A stretch of DNA of 64,000 nucleotides, from contig OY282444.1 in NCBI GenBank assembly GCA_958296125.1, positions 372,001 to 436,000 on the forward strand. Direction: 5' to 3'. The translations under genes were made by a program, and so were the position numbers. Every line of letters begins with the position of its first letter. Within the stretch, counting starts at the first letter, position 1. Shown here one piece after another: positions 9,001 through 16,676 of the stretch. This DNA is from an uncultured Poribacteria bacterium (GTDB taxonomy: Bacteria > Poribacteria > WGA-4E > PCPOR2b). The notes beneath the pieces were generated by a model that was not told the DNA's origin, ran no database searches, and was given only the letters and a program-made list of their open reading frames with translations.

Positions 9001-12000
9001 CAACCCGAAACGCATCGGTGCCCGTCGTAGCGGAAGCAACGGCACGCCCGGTGCCGGTCGCCCCGTAGGTGATTCGGATGGTATTGGTTTTGTCAAGCGA
9101 GAAGATAGGCACCGTGACAGAGAACTTATCATCGTCCGCGGCAGAACCCAACCCAACGCCTTCCACTTCGGTATACCCCGGCTCGCCCACCTCTTCAACC
9201 TGCGGTTTACTCCAGCTCGATGGCACGGTAATTTTCAACGCCCCATCTTCGATGGTCTGGCTCGGGGTGTAGGTAAATTCCAATCTCACATCGTCCGCAG
9301 CCGCACGGACCGTTTCCGTATCAACTGCCACGGTCCCGGTGCCGTCCAATGCACCGGTCACTTTGATTTGTAAGATACCGGGCTTATCTTTATAAATCTT
9401 CCCCGTCTTGTCAGGGTTTCTTATCTTCTCCCGGTCCTTATGCTCCAACTCACTGGTAATGAGGGCGAAAACGCCGTCCCCGTCCCCATCAGATTTAATC
9501 TTGAAATCGGCGGTCCCAACAACATCCTGAACCTCCGCACCGACATCGGCACCGGTCCCACCGCCATAGACAAATCGGAAACTCCCACCTTTGGCGAGCT
9601 TATCGATCGTCGCTATCACAAGGTTGCTGCCGATTTCCAATGAGGAGACTCCTGAACCGCGCGTCGTTATGTAATTCCGCTTTTGAGGGTCATTCTGCAT
9701 CGAACCCCAACCCGATGGAAGCTCGAGGCTCACCGCGCCCCCGTCCATCGTGCCCGCCGCTGTGAACGTTACCTCTAGGGCCCGATTACTACTGCCCGCC
9801 TCTATTGAGGCCGGCGATAGCACCGCAACCCCCTTACCGTCAATGATATTGCCCAGCGTCACCGTAACCGTCCCGGCCGTCCGGGTGCTCCCACCCGAGG
9901 CGGTTCTAAAACTACCGGTCACTTCGACATCAGCGGCGACATGATGTAACACCGCCGCCTTCCCATCATCAGCCGTGCTACCATACGTAATTATGACGGA
10001 ATCACCGACATTCAGCTGCCCAATCGCAACGCTAACTGTGCGACCGGAAACGGTGATCTGATCGTTACCAATAGCAGCGACCCCCCCGCTTGTTTTGGCA
10101 TTGCCACTGACTGCCACCCGTCCCGCTGTCTTTTTGGACTTCGTCGGCGCACTGCCCAACGTGGATGGGATGGTCAACCGAACCAAGCCACCCCTTATCG
10201 GGGTCGATTCCGCTGTAAACTTGAAATTGATGGTCGCCTCACTGCCGGCGGAGAACGTGTCGGCCCCATCGATTGCAAATGTTATCGCATCCGCTGAGGT
10301 CTTCACAACCGAGAGGATCGGAATCTCATTCACATCTGTGGTGGTCGGATCGTCCTGAATTGCATCTGTCTGACCTCCAACCGTCACAGCCCAGGGATAC
10401 TCGCCCGCATCGGCTACGATGTTGACCCTGCGGATTCTCGCCGTTACCGTTTTCCCTTTCTTAATGCTGATACTTGTCCAAGTCAGCGTCCCCGTATCTT
10501 CCGAGGTCGCTACCGTTAAACTATCAGACTCCGAACCGGTAACATACCCGTAGGCAGCAGAGTCATCGTCCTGGAGTATCTGATCGGCACTGGCATCTAT
10601 GACAAGCCCCGCCGGAGTAATCTCTATCGTTGTGTTGGTAAGATCGGTATACGCGGTATACGTCACGGTGATATCCCGACGCTGCGAACCCGCCTCCACC
10701 GAAACCGGCGACAGATCCACCTTACCAGAACCGGCATCGTTAATTATCACACCGCCCTCGATCTTCTCTACTGCTTTATCCTCCCCGGTTGATCCGGTGA
10801 CTGCGGTTACTGCCAAGAAAGCACTTTGATTAATATCATCAGGATCGACAGAAACACTAAAAGCATTACTGGCAATCGCGGTGTCGCGAGTATAGGAGAC
10901 GATAACTTGCTGACCTATATTCATCTTAGTCATGGGGATAGTTATGGTGTCCCCATCATTACCGGTGAGGCCGTGTATCTCATCCGGTTCGTCTACCGTA
11001 GGATCACCAATATCACCAGGGGCCCCGCCCCTTTGTCTCACATAAACTTGCGATGACGAGGTCTTACCAACATCCGTTAATGCGATGCCATCGTCATCCG
11101 GTTGGAGAGTGTCCGGTATATATATTATTAGATCCCGACCATACATCGGCCCAGGGGCCGTAAAGGTTATGTCAAAGGAAATCTTTGACTCGCCCGGGAA
11201 GACTCGCCCCGGTTTAATCACAACCTTTCTTTCGAGGGGGTCTCGAGTGTCATCCTTATCTCCTATGATATTGCCAACCCTGACTACTGGTTGAGCCGAT
11301 AACAGACTCAGCACACGGTCCCTGGGAGACTCACTGCATTGGAATTGATAGCCAAAATACTTGACATCATCGTCTGTATCGGTGGTAGCCCGCTTGTCCG
11401 TGTCAGGCAGACTCCTAGGGATAGCGGCAGTCACATCACCCAATCGGACGATGAGTTCCTTATCAACATCCCTCTGAGCCCAATCTGAACCGAGGGTGAC
11501 GGTTATCCGCTGGTCCGCTGTAAATTCTACCTTTGTTACGCTGTCACTGCTGTCGGTGAGGTTAGTGGTGACAGTGCCATCTTTATCTGTTGCGTATATC
11601 ACGGTCTCATCATCATCCTCAACGGATAGGAACTTGTTAGAAACCTTCCAACCGCTTGGTATCGCAATCCGAAACCGACCGCCAGCCATGTTTTCAATCC
11701 GGGGCAGGTAGGAAAATTTCAGAACATTGCGAATACTGCCCGCAGCAAGAGGGGCAATAGGCGCAGTCGCACTATCAGTGGCAATCGTCGCGGGTGTCGT
11801 GGTGGACATGTCGGCATTAGCGCGGTGCCCCCAACCTACGTTTACTCGGCCTGACAGACCGGCTCTGACGGTTACATAAAAGCTGGCATCGGAGGGGGTG
11901 TTTCTTTGTCTTTTTCTTGTAATATTTTGATCAGGAGTTTCATAGTTCGTCGGAAAGTCCCTAAGCTGTCCGCGCCATCCGTGTGTTCCATATACGGGTG

Positions 12001-13123
12001 CACGGTCCTGAGGGTCAAATATCTTGTAATACTGGACAGGGTATGGATAAGTTAGGCCCGGTGGTTGCTCTATTGGGTCCGTGTGCACGTTGCCAGAGGC
12101 ACCAAAGCCGGCTGTCCGGAAACGGTCCCGGAGCACCCCGTTAGTGGTTAGGTCTATGGATCCCACCTGCAGGTCATCCCAATCGTCGGCTGTGGGGGTG
12201 CCTCTGTTGACCTGGTAATCGAATTTATAGGTAGCGTCAACGGAAGGGAAACGTATTTGACAATAGACTAGGTAGTGAAGTCTCACGACAGGAGCATCCA
12301 GTTTATGGTCAGGGCTTCTGCGACGGGCCGGTAGAACTACATTTTCCAAATCCTCAGCTGATTGTCTGATTGTTATCCGATTCCCGTTAACGTATAGACC
12401 CTTATCACCCGCAGATCCATCCTCCCCCTGAGTAAGAGTCATCGTATAGTTATAGGGGTTAGTGTTGCCAGGAAACGATGGAGTGCCGTAAACCACCCCA
12501 TCATACTCAACATAACTTGGCCTCGCCGGAGGCGGAGGATACGGGGCCGCAGGCCTGGCCAGTGCGTAAAGAGCTAGATAATAAGGTTTTTCGTAATACT
12601 GATAGTCACTAACAGAAGAGGCTCTATCTGGAGCACCAACACCTCCTGTTGCAGAATAAGTTGTGTGGAAAGCACGCATCCGGACACTTATGGAACCCGG
12701 AATCACCTGAATACCCTCTGGGATATCCAACCGAAACCCCTGCTTCTTGTCGTCGTTGTGCGATGTATAAAAAACGGATAGGTCGTAAGTGCGACCAGGC
12801 TGAATAGCATCTATTGGAATAGGGGGACTGCCATCGGAACGAATGCGGAAACTTATCAAGTCCGAATAGATATGGCCCTGTGGCGCGGCCTCGTTAACGA
12901 ATAAGCCCGCAACCAACATCAAACTGATAACTAAAAATACGCCGCTTTTTCGTTGTTGGGTTAATGGGCTTTGAGTGGCTTTGAGTGGCTTTGAGTGGCT
13001 TTGAGTGGCTTTGAGTGGCTTTGAGTGGCTTTGAGTGGCTTTGAGTGGCTTTGAGTGGCTTTGAGTGGCTTTGAGTGGCTTTGAGTGGCTTTGAGTGGCT
13101 TTGAGTGGCTTTGAGTAGTTCAA
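6008..13123 (-). CDS. Giant modular secreted surface protein with C-terminal FlgD/type-9-like sorting domain; phase-variable 5' end
   Basis: 2371 codons. The first ~50 residues are a decapeptide repeat (KPLKATQSHS) encoded by 10-bp DNA repeats. A signal peptide follows (RKSGVFLVISLMLVAGLF, ending near AAPQG), so export needs a start upstream of or within the repeats. After a ~380-residue N-terminal region come eight similar modules, each opening with xxSIEAGSxxRxLxVTYTA and containing a GGxVxLTIPSGW strand. Then come Ig-like segments (one like Big_1, one with APAVTVAASPDTVSNGE), a region ending LNAGQNLVGLPL, and the terminal RNYPNPFNPETWIPYRLAED...YWDGRNRFGEQVASG domain. The frame opens at TTG 13123; a better-placed ATG at 13127 is in another frame. 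Likely an adhesin or surface-layer component. It has its own promoter, leader and terminator, so it is monocistronic. Confidence 0.88.
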   Translation of the reverse strand: MNYSKPLKATQSHSKPLKATQSHSKPLKATQSHSKPLKATQSHSKPLKATQSPLTQQRKSGVFLVISLMLVAGLFVNEAAPQGHIYSDLISFRIRSDGSPPIPIDAIQPGRTYDLSVFYTSHNDDKKQGFRLDIPEGIQVIPGSISVRMRAFHTTYSATGGVGAPDRASSVSDYQYYEKPYYLALYALARPAAPYPPPPARPSYVEYDGVVYGTPSFPGNTNPYNYTMTLTQGEDGSAGDKGLYVNGNRITIRQSAEDLENVVLPARRRSPDHKLDAPVVRLHYLVYCQIRFPSVDATYKFDYQVNRGTPTADDWDDLQVGSIDLTTNGVLRDRFRTAGFGASGNVHTDPIEQPPGLTYPYPVQYYKIFDPQDRAPVYGTHGWRGQLRDFPTNYETPDQNITRKRQRNTPSDASFYVTVRAGLSGRVNVGWGHRANADMSTTTPATIATDSATAPIAPLAAGSIRNVLKFSYLPRIENMAGGRFRIAIPSGWKVSNKFLSVEDDDETVIYATDKDGTVTTNLTDSSDSVTKVEFTADQRITVTLGSDWAQRDVDKELIVRLGDVTAAIPRSLPDTDKRATTDTDDDVKYFGYQFQCSESPRDRVLSLLSAQPVVRVGNIIGDKDDTRDPLERKVVIKPGRVFPGESKISFDITFTAPGPMYGRDLIIYIPDTLQPDDDGIALTDVGKTSSSQVYVRQRGGAPGDIGDPTVDEPDEIHGLTGNDGDTITIPMTKMNIGQQVIVSYTRDTAIASNAFSVSVDPDDINQSAFLAVTAVTGSTGEDKAVEKIEGGVIINDAGSGKVDLSPVSVEAGSQRRDITVTYTAYTDLTNTTIEITPAGLVIDASADQILQDDDSAAYGYVTGSESDSLTVATSEDTGTLTWTSISIKKGKTVTARIRRVNIVADAGEYPWAVTVGGQTDAIQDDPTTTDVNEIPILSVVKTSADAITFAIDGADTFSAGSEATINFKFTAESTPIRGGLVRLTIPSTLGSAPTKSKKTAGRVAVSGNAKTSGGVAAIGNDQITVSGRTVSVAIGQLNVGDSVIITYGSTADDGKAAVLHHVAADVEVTGSFRTASGGSTRTAGTVTVTLGNIIDGKGVAVLSPASIEAGSSNRALEVTFTAAGTMDGGAVSLELPSGWGSMQNDPQKRNYITTRGSGVSSLEIGSNLVIATIDKLAKGGSFRFVYGGGTGADVGAEVQDVVGTADFKIKSDGDGDGVFALITSELEHKDREKIRNPDKTGKIYKDKPGILQIKVTGALDGTGTVAVDTETVRAAADDVRLEFTYTPSQTIEDGALKITVPSSWSKPQVEEVGEPGYTEVEGVGLGSAADDDKFSVTVPIFSLDKTNTIRITYGATGTGRAVASATTGTDAFRVAVRGHQGGNLAPLRTQPTITVNPQASGKGKAVLAVTDGDAALHTGDTDRELTVTYTAAGQMIGGKVRLTIPAGWSAPSAETVTVTPAFSPTFDGQMIIVEGVNLSANGTVTFVYTGDVQPAAGTGVKFAVAVHGGDAADSFVDVSGDATMLTVDIGEARPGSGSGTVTPRIVQAGATGVDLTFTYTAVGIIDAPREFRVQVPAPWTAPNNAATSEEDKGTYTVVHRHKGAATTVSVEKLDPVGRDMVARVKLGGLEVEAGDEIIFTYENADAPTAREVTPFKILFDGRPIVADVQVRVQGSTPSQLSLSSAGAVSADAGAMPLAITVGLRDADGNETAMGTDVDVTLTSSSAGTFAETAEATGTEAITVTIPTGDVAAMVYYHDSTVGAATVTASAPNLTPAAHEVTVTTDMITLLTASIDTTMAKTGDTVMVNATGTANQMLTFSIGSIVTEASMTESPEGTYTGSYTAVADLHDGVHEVTVTLTETGSSLSAGMLTVDTMAPAVTVAASPDTVSNGEMVVISATVTDAGAIASVMADVSMLDSTQTTVALTMADDASDGAYSAEVTISADNEAMNGMQTITVTAIDAAGNSGMASAMVMLQNSLEYTSMIPAGVSLFHVPLRVEGLDTVGDLLEMIGETTATLAITYDGNSWNSRSGALPITADLGIVLSMTADTTVTFTGEAWDDGTINLNAGQNLVGLPLNDASVTNISDIITLFDGSVANIIVSIDGNFQAISQAGDPGDGPVMGDAAYLITATADASATLTGDGWTNDTMAGAAPIALAGYKIDGQTPVLDVRGAVVDEITGLAREGFRVKVKNLSTKSSLSRITSDETAAIGYNMTFVDLNDAHAARVGDVIEISVDSPDPLIGVKPVRHIVTTDDVKSGILEVEDLIAYEIPAETELLRNYPNPFNPETWIPYRLAEDADVTLTLYDSTGRVVRTLDLGHQTAAVYESRSKAIYWDGRNRFGEQVASGIYFYSLSAGDFSATRKMLILK
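12961..13120. repeat. 10-bp tandem repeat, 14 perfect copies, inside the giant gene's start region
   Basis: The unit TTGAGTGGCT (plus-strand reading) is repeated 14 times without error at 12971-13110, flanked by degenerate copies (TTAATGGGCT at 12961-12970, TTGAGTAGTT at 13111-13120). Because 10 is not a multiple of 3, the repeat is open in all three frames and any change in copy number shifts the frame of the signal peptide behind it. Confidence 0.97.
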
Positions 13124-13124
13124 T

Positions 13125-13136
13125 CATCGTTCTCCT
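13125..13136 (-). promoter_or_regulatory. Shine-Dalgarno and ATG that are out of frame with the giant gene
   Basis: On the minus strand AGGAG (13132-13136) is followed four bases later by ATG (13125-13127). Translation from this ATG passes through the 10-bp repeats and stops after 77 residues (ending DVGCGLIR), one frame away from the giant protein. The in-frame alternative is a TTG at 13121-13123, eight bases after the same AGGAG. Loss of one 10-bp unit, or gain of two, would put the ATG in frame with the giant protein. Confidence 0.75.
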
Positions 13137-13251
13137 AAAATAAAAACCCTTTCGGGTAAAATGCTAGAATGGAGACAGGGGGGCACCTGCATAGAACGGC
13201 CAACTGACCAAAGCCAACCCCATACAGGTAGTCCCCACAACTTTCCCTGTC
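13137..13251 (-). promoter_or_regulatory. Structured 5' leader with terminator-like hairpin abutting the ribosome site
   Basis: Read on the minus strand, a long imperfect hairpin is formed by 13245-13251 with 13174-13180 (GACAGGG/CCCTGTC), CCC with GGG just inside, and 13222-13229 with 13185-13192 (ACCTGTAT/ATGCAGGT), with GGC/GCC pairing at the tip. It is followed by a small ACCC-GAAA-GGGT hairpin (13146-13157) and TTTTTATTTT-type sequence (13137-13145) that runs straight into the AGGAG ribosome site. The arrangement is that of an attenuator or riboswitch, or of a short independent RNA. I do not recognise a known riboswitch class. Confidence 0.55.
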
Positions 13252-13274
13252 AAAACTAAGAAACAATTATACAT

Positions 13275-13303
13275 ATAATACAACCGATCGAAGGATCTGT
13301 CAA
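13275..13303 (-). promoter_or_regulatory. Sigma-70-type promoter of the giant gene
   Basis: Minus strand: TTGACA (13298-13303), a 17-bp spacer, and TATTAT (13275-13280), one mismatch from consensus. The expected transcript start near 13268 gives a leader of roughly 140 nt before the start codon, covering the hairpins described above. Confidence 0.8.
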
Positions 13304-13428
13304 GTGTCATGAGTTTTTTTTGGAGAAAACTATATCTCATATTTTATAAAATCACGAGAATCAGCAGTCTATGAATTCAAAATGCTATTTTCCGAACCCC
13401 GTTCTTCTGACTCCTCCATATCCGCCTC

Positions 13429-13608
13429 ATTTAGTTTTCCAAGAAAAAGTGGGACACCGAAAAAGAGCAGGCTCACCGTCATCGGGCTCAACTCCACTGC
13501 ACCCCGACGTTTCGGATCATCGTTCCAGTCCCAATGCAATCGGGCCTAAAACGAACCACCCACCAAAATCGGTCAAAAAACGGAAAACTAAATAGCTCCA
13601 CTTTTTCT
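13429..13608. repeat. Two interleaved perfect inverted repeats (X-Y...X'-Y' order)
   Basis: ATTTAGTTTTCC (13429-13440) has its exact complement at 13582-13593, and AGAAAAAGTGG (13442-13452) has its exact complement at 13598-13608. The order is interleaved, as in a pseudoknot, not nested as in a simple hairpin. No convincing gene lies between the arms. A near-consensus promoter starts two bases after the last arm. The gap 13304-14079 otherwise holds only that promoter and a gene fragment. Confidence 0.7.
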
Positions 13609-13609
13609 G

Positions 13610-13638
13610 TTGACACTTAGGGTGAATGGATGTATTAT
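13610..13638 (+). promoter_or_regulatory. Sigma-70-type promoter facing the polysaccharide locus
   Basis: TTGACA (13610-13615), 17-bp spacer, TATTAT (13633-13638). The first intact downstream gene is the sulfotransferase at 14080, about 430 bp away, so it may drive the polysaccharide operon with a long leader. It may instead belong to the gene fragment in between. Confidence 0.65.
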
Positions 13639-13951
13639 TTTTTACGTAAGAGGTATCCCGATGGATAAACTTGGGTGCGGGTTTTCAAGGTAACGCATTT
13701 CAGGGGATTCGGGTTAAATCATCGTTAAAAACAGCATCGAATTGTATACCGCCATAATCTCTATCATTTAAGCATAATCAATGTGTCCAACTCCTCAGAA
13801 AATCATTGTTCCCAAGGTTTGTTCGCTTTCATTACAAAACGCTTTTTGGATCAAGCTGCAACAACTTACCCGCCTCTTAACTTTATCTCGCTTTCTATAC
13901 AGTTGTGCAGAATCCCCGCAAGCCCCTCCTCCCTCTGAATTCAATCAAATC

Positions 13952-14059
13952 CCCGTATCTGGAACAATCACAGAAAACACAGTTTGGAGAAAAGACAAAA
14001 GCCCCTACATCGTTACAGGAGATAGCACTGTGACCAGAGACTTAACACTGAAGTTGTAA
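13952..14059 (+). pseudogene. Fragment of a parallel-beta-helix-type surface protein
   Basis: The frame ends with SGTITENTVWRKDKSPYIVT followed by GDSTVTRDLTLKL and a stop. This resembles the opening strand of right-handed beta-helix surface proteins, which typically continue 'LTIEPGV...'. Here a stop follows at once. The upstream part of the same frame (from about 13781) is low-complexity and has no recognisable domain or ribosome site. I read it as a truncated remnant just upstream of the polysaccharide genes; a short expressed peptide cannot be excluded. Confidence 0.4.
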
Positions 14060-14079
14060 CGTTATCCGAAGAGGTAGAG

Positions 14080-14904
14080 ATGGGGTTCATTAGACGAAGT
14101 GCACGCATCATTTTGAAGACAACAAAGCTGAGACCCCTTTTAGTGGCGCATCGCCATAGGGGGATTCAACCAAACGATGTCTTTATTGCATCTTATCCAA
14201 GGTCTGGTAATACTTGGCTCCGATTTTTACTGTCCGAGCTATTAACGGGTCAAGCTGCTGAGTTTGAGTTCGTGCGCCAAACAATTCCCTATATTGGGCG
14301 ACACCACAGAGCACCTTGTTTACTCCCCGGCGATAGCCGTCTCATTAAAACCCACGAACCATATTGTCGCATATACAAAAAAGCAATCTATCTTGTTAGA
14401 GATTGCAGGGATGTCGTAATCTCGGAACATTCATACCAGAGCATGAGAGGGCTTTACAATACATCGTTTGATAACTTCTTGGCGCATTTTCTGGCGGGGA
14501 AAGTACACGGTTTCGGTTCTTGGGCGGATCATGTTAACTCTTGGCTTGGCGCAGACCTTGTGGATAACACAAATTTGCTGGTGATTAAATTTGAAAATAT
14601 GCGTCAGAATACAGAAGAAACTTGCAGGAAAATCCTCGATTTTCTCGGAGTAAGCGTGAGTATTGAAGCCACCCGTAATGCCATTCAAAATAATTCCCTC
14701 CATAACATGCGAAAAAAAGAAGATGCTGTCCGGGAAACAAGATATAGGGAGGTCAGAGCGGTCAGAACAGACCTACGTTTCGTGAATAAAGGGGCTGTAG
14801 GAGGGTGGCGACAGGGACTCAACCATCAACAAGTCACGTGCATTGAGCAACAAGTGGGCGATACACTCGCACGATTGGGTTATCCAGTCGGTCCGGTAGA
14901 ATAA
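14080..14904 (+). CDS. PAPS-dependent sulfotransferase (carbohydrate sulfotransferase-like)
   Basis: 274 residues. The 5'-phosphosulfate-binding loop is FIASYPRSGNTWLRFLL (near residue 36), the 3'-phosphate-binding segment is YLVRDCRDVVISEHSY, and the C-terminal loop is NKGAVGGWRQGLN, equivalent to the RKGxxGxWK motif. Such enzymes transfer sulfate from PAPS to hydroxyl groups. It is the first gene of the polysaccharide locus, with a GAGG ribosome site before the ATG, so the acceptor is probably a sugar of the exported polymer. A second, diverged sulfotransferase lies at 21242-22069. Confidence 0.88.
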   Translation: MGFIRRSARIILKTTKLRPLLVAHRHRGIQPNDVFIASYPRSGNTWLRFLLSELLTGQAAEFEFVRQTIPYIGRHHRAPCLLPGDSRLIKTHEPYCRIYKKAIYLVRDCRDVVISEHSYQSMRGLYNTSFDNFLAHFLAGKVHGFGSWADHVNSWLGADLVDNTNLLVIKFENMRQNTEETCRKILDFLGVSVSIEATRNAIQNNSLHNMRKKEDAVRETRYREVRAVRTDLRFVNKGAVGGWRQGLNHQQVTCIEQQVGDTLARLGYPVGPVE

Positions 14905-15036
14905 CCCCGAATGATTCTGCCCAACTGTCCGTGACCAGCATCCCAATTTTCGTGGAAATTGACGCGTGAATGCAGGAGTTTGGCTTCATTATTCCCACAG
15001 TTCTTTGAAAATTGGCTTTCTAGGAGGAGCTACTGA

Positions 15037-16563
15037 GTGCAGATGCCTCAAACAGGTCAGCAAATCCCTCCCCGCAACGCAGATACAGTCAAGCTAGCGA
15101 AAGGGGCATCCATTATCCTTGCAGGCAGATTAATGGGACGGGCGATGAGTGTCTTGGGTCAGGTCATTATCGCCCGCCTGCTCGCCCCCCACGCCTTTGG
15201 GTTATACGCCATCGGCTGGGCAATCTTGCGTATAGTTAGCCTGCTCGCCCCACTCGGCTTGGATAAAGGGGTCATTCGTTATGCGCCGCGTTACTGGCGC
15301 ACAGACTCATCGGGGCTCAAAGCCATCTTATTTCAATCTGTGGGGTTAGCCGTCCTCTCAGGAATGTTGATTGGCATCATCCTCTTTCTTTTAGCCCCTT
15401 GGTTGGCTGTAGAGGTATTTAAGAAGCCGGATCTGACCCCTGTTATCCGCTGGTTTTCACTCTCCTTTTTTTGGGCAACGGGTTTGAGAGTCGCGGCGGC
15501 AGCCACTCAGGTCTCGCAACAGATGCAGTATGCTGTATCCGTCGAAGCTATCATTCAACCCGCTGCAAATCTGTGCCTCGTTCTATTTTTTTATATGATG
15601 GGTTGGAGGCTAGTGGGAGCGGTGGCAGCAGGTGTCATCTCATTTGGTCTCGCCTTCATTTTAGCCGTGTCCTTTGTGAGACACCTTTTCCCTGAAGCGT
15701 TTGCATCCCAGATGAAGTCAACACTCGCTGTTACAGAACTGTTGGTTTTTTCACTCCCGGCTGCCCTTGCCGGTGCGTGTAACGTGCTCCTCATGTGGGT
15801 CAGTCGCCTTCAAGTCGGATATTTTCGACCGGCATCCGAAGTTGGGATTTATCAAGCCGCTTCGCAATCGGCCGTTCTGTTCGGAATCATTATCAGTGCT
15901 TTTGTGGCAACGTTTTCTCCTATGATTGCTAACCTGCAACGTCAAAACAACATGAAGCAACTTGACGAGTTATTCAAGGTTAGCACCAAATGGGGGCTTT
16001 ACTTGAGTCTACCACTGTTCTGGACAATCTGTTTCGCGCCTCGAGAAATCATGACGGTGGTATTTGGTGCCAAGTATGCAAGCGGAGCTTTACCGTTAGT
16101 CATCGTGACGATTGGTCAATTCCTTATCGTTGGCACAGGGGCCGCGGGGTTTCTACTTGTTATGACCGGTCATCAGAATCGTTGGTTTCTGATTTCTTTT
16201 GTCATGTTTGTTGTCAACATCATCCTCGGCTGGCTGATGATCCCTAGACTCGGTTTATCAGGGGCGGCATTGGCGTTATCAGTGTCTACCGGTGTGCTCT
16301 ACTTTTTAGGGCTGCTTCAGGCAAAATCCGTTTTGGGGCTTTGGCCCTATGATAAGAGATACATCAAGGGGCTAATAGCAGCAGCGTTAGCAATCGGTGT
16401 CCTGCTCCTCCTATGCACGTTAAAAATTCCGTCACCAACGCTCGACCTGTTTTTGACCGTGACGTTATCCATCGGTGTGTTCGGAATTACCCTACTGTTG
16501 TTAGGCTTGGATACCGAAGATATGCAGTTTATTCGTCTTGTTCGATCAAGCTCAAAACGGTAG
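15037..16563 (+). CDS. Polysaccharide flippase (Wzx/MOP-superfamily transporter)
   Basis: 508 residues with about twelve to fourteen hydrophobic segments. N-terminal KLAKGASIILAGRLMGRAMS and ARLLAPHAFGLYAIGWAILR are typical of RfbX/Wzx-type lipid-linked oligosaccharide flippases. The GTG at 15037 is preferred because AGGAGG lies nine bases upstream; an ATG six bases later would be too far from it. It would move undecaprenyl-linked repeat units across the inner membrane. It follows a sulfotransferase and precedes a polymerase/ligase. Confidence 0.88.
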   Translation: MQMPQTGQQIPPRNADTVKLAKGASIILAGRLMGRAMSVLGQVIIARLLAPHAFGLYAIGWAILRIVSLLAPLGLDKGVIRYAPRYWRTDSSGLKAILFQSVGLAVLSGMLIGIILFLLAPWLAVEVFKKPDLTPVIRWFSLSFFWATGLRVAAAATQVSQQMQYAVSVEAIIQPAANLCLVLFFYMMGWRLVGAVAAGVISFGLAFILAVSFVRHLFPEAFASQMKSTLAVTELLVFSLPAALAGACNVLLMWVSRLQVGYFRPASEVGIYQAASQSAVLFGIIISAFVATFSPMIANLQRQNNMKQLDELFKVSTKWGLYLSLPLFWTICFAPREIMTVVFGAKYASGALPLVIVTIGQFLIVGTGAAGFLLVMTGHQNRWFLISFVMFVVNIILGWLMIPRLGLSGAALALSVSTGVLYFLGLLQAKSVLGLWPYDKRYIKGLIAAALAIGVLLLLCTLKIPSPTLDLFLTVTLSIGVFGITLLLLGLDTEDMQFIRLVRSSSKR

Positions 16564-16676
16564 GTATGGAGGCTATCAAATAAGGGCTTCCTGCGATAGC
16601 TGCATGTGGATTCTACCTACCGACTTCCAACTGGACGTATGTCAACCCAACCGATAGCCGTAGTGGAAAGGCAGAA

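Noticed and set aside
7062-9944. Many plus-strand frames of 60-130 codons opposite the giant gene
   Set aside because: Shadow frames caused by the Thr/Val/Ala-rich repeats on the coding strand; no ribosome sites.
12961-13120. CRISPR array at the 10-bp repeats, or at the 183-bp repeats
   Set aside because: Units are contiguous with no spacers and no cas genes are present.
13371-13595. 74-codon plus-strand frame
   Set aside because: Covers the interleaved inverted repeats, low-complexity Pro/Ser/Lys composition, no ribosome site, no family resemblance.
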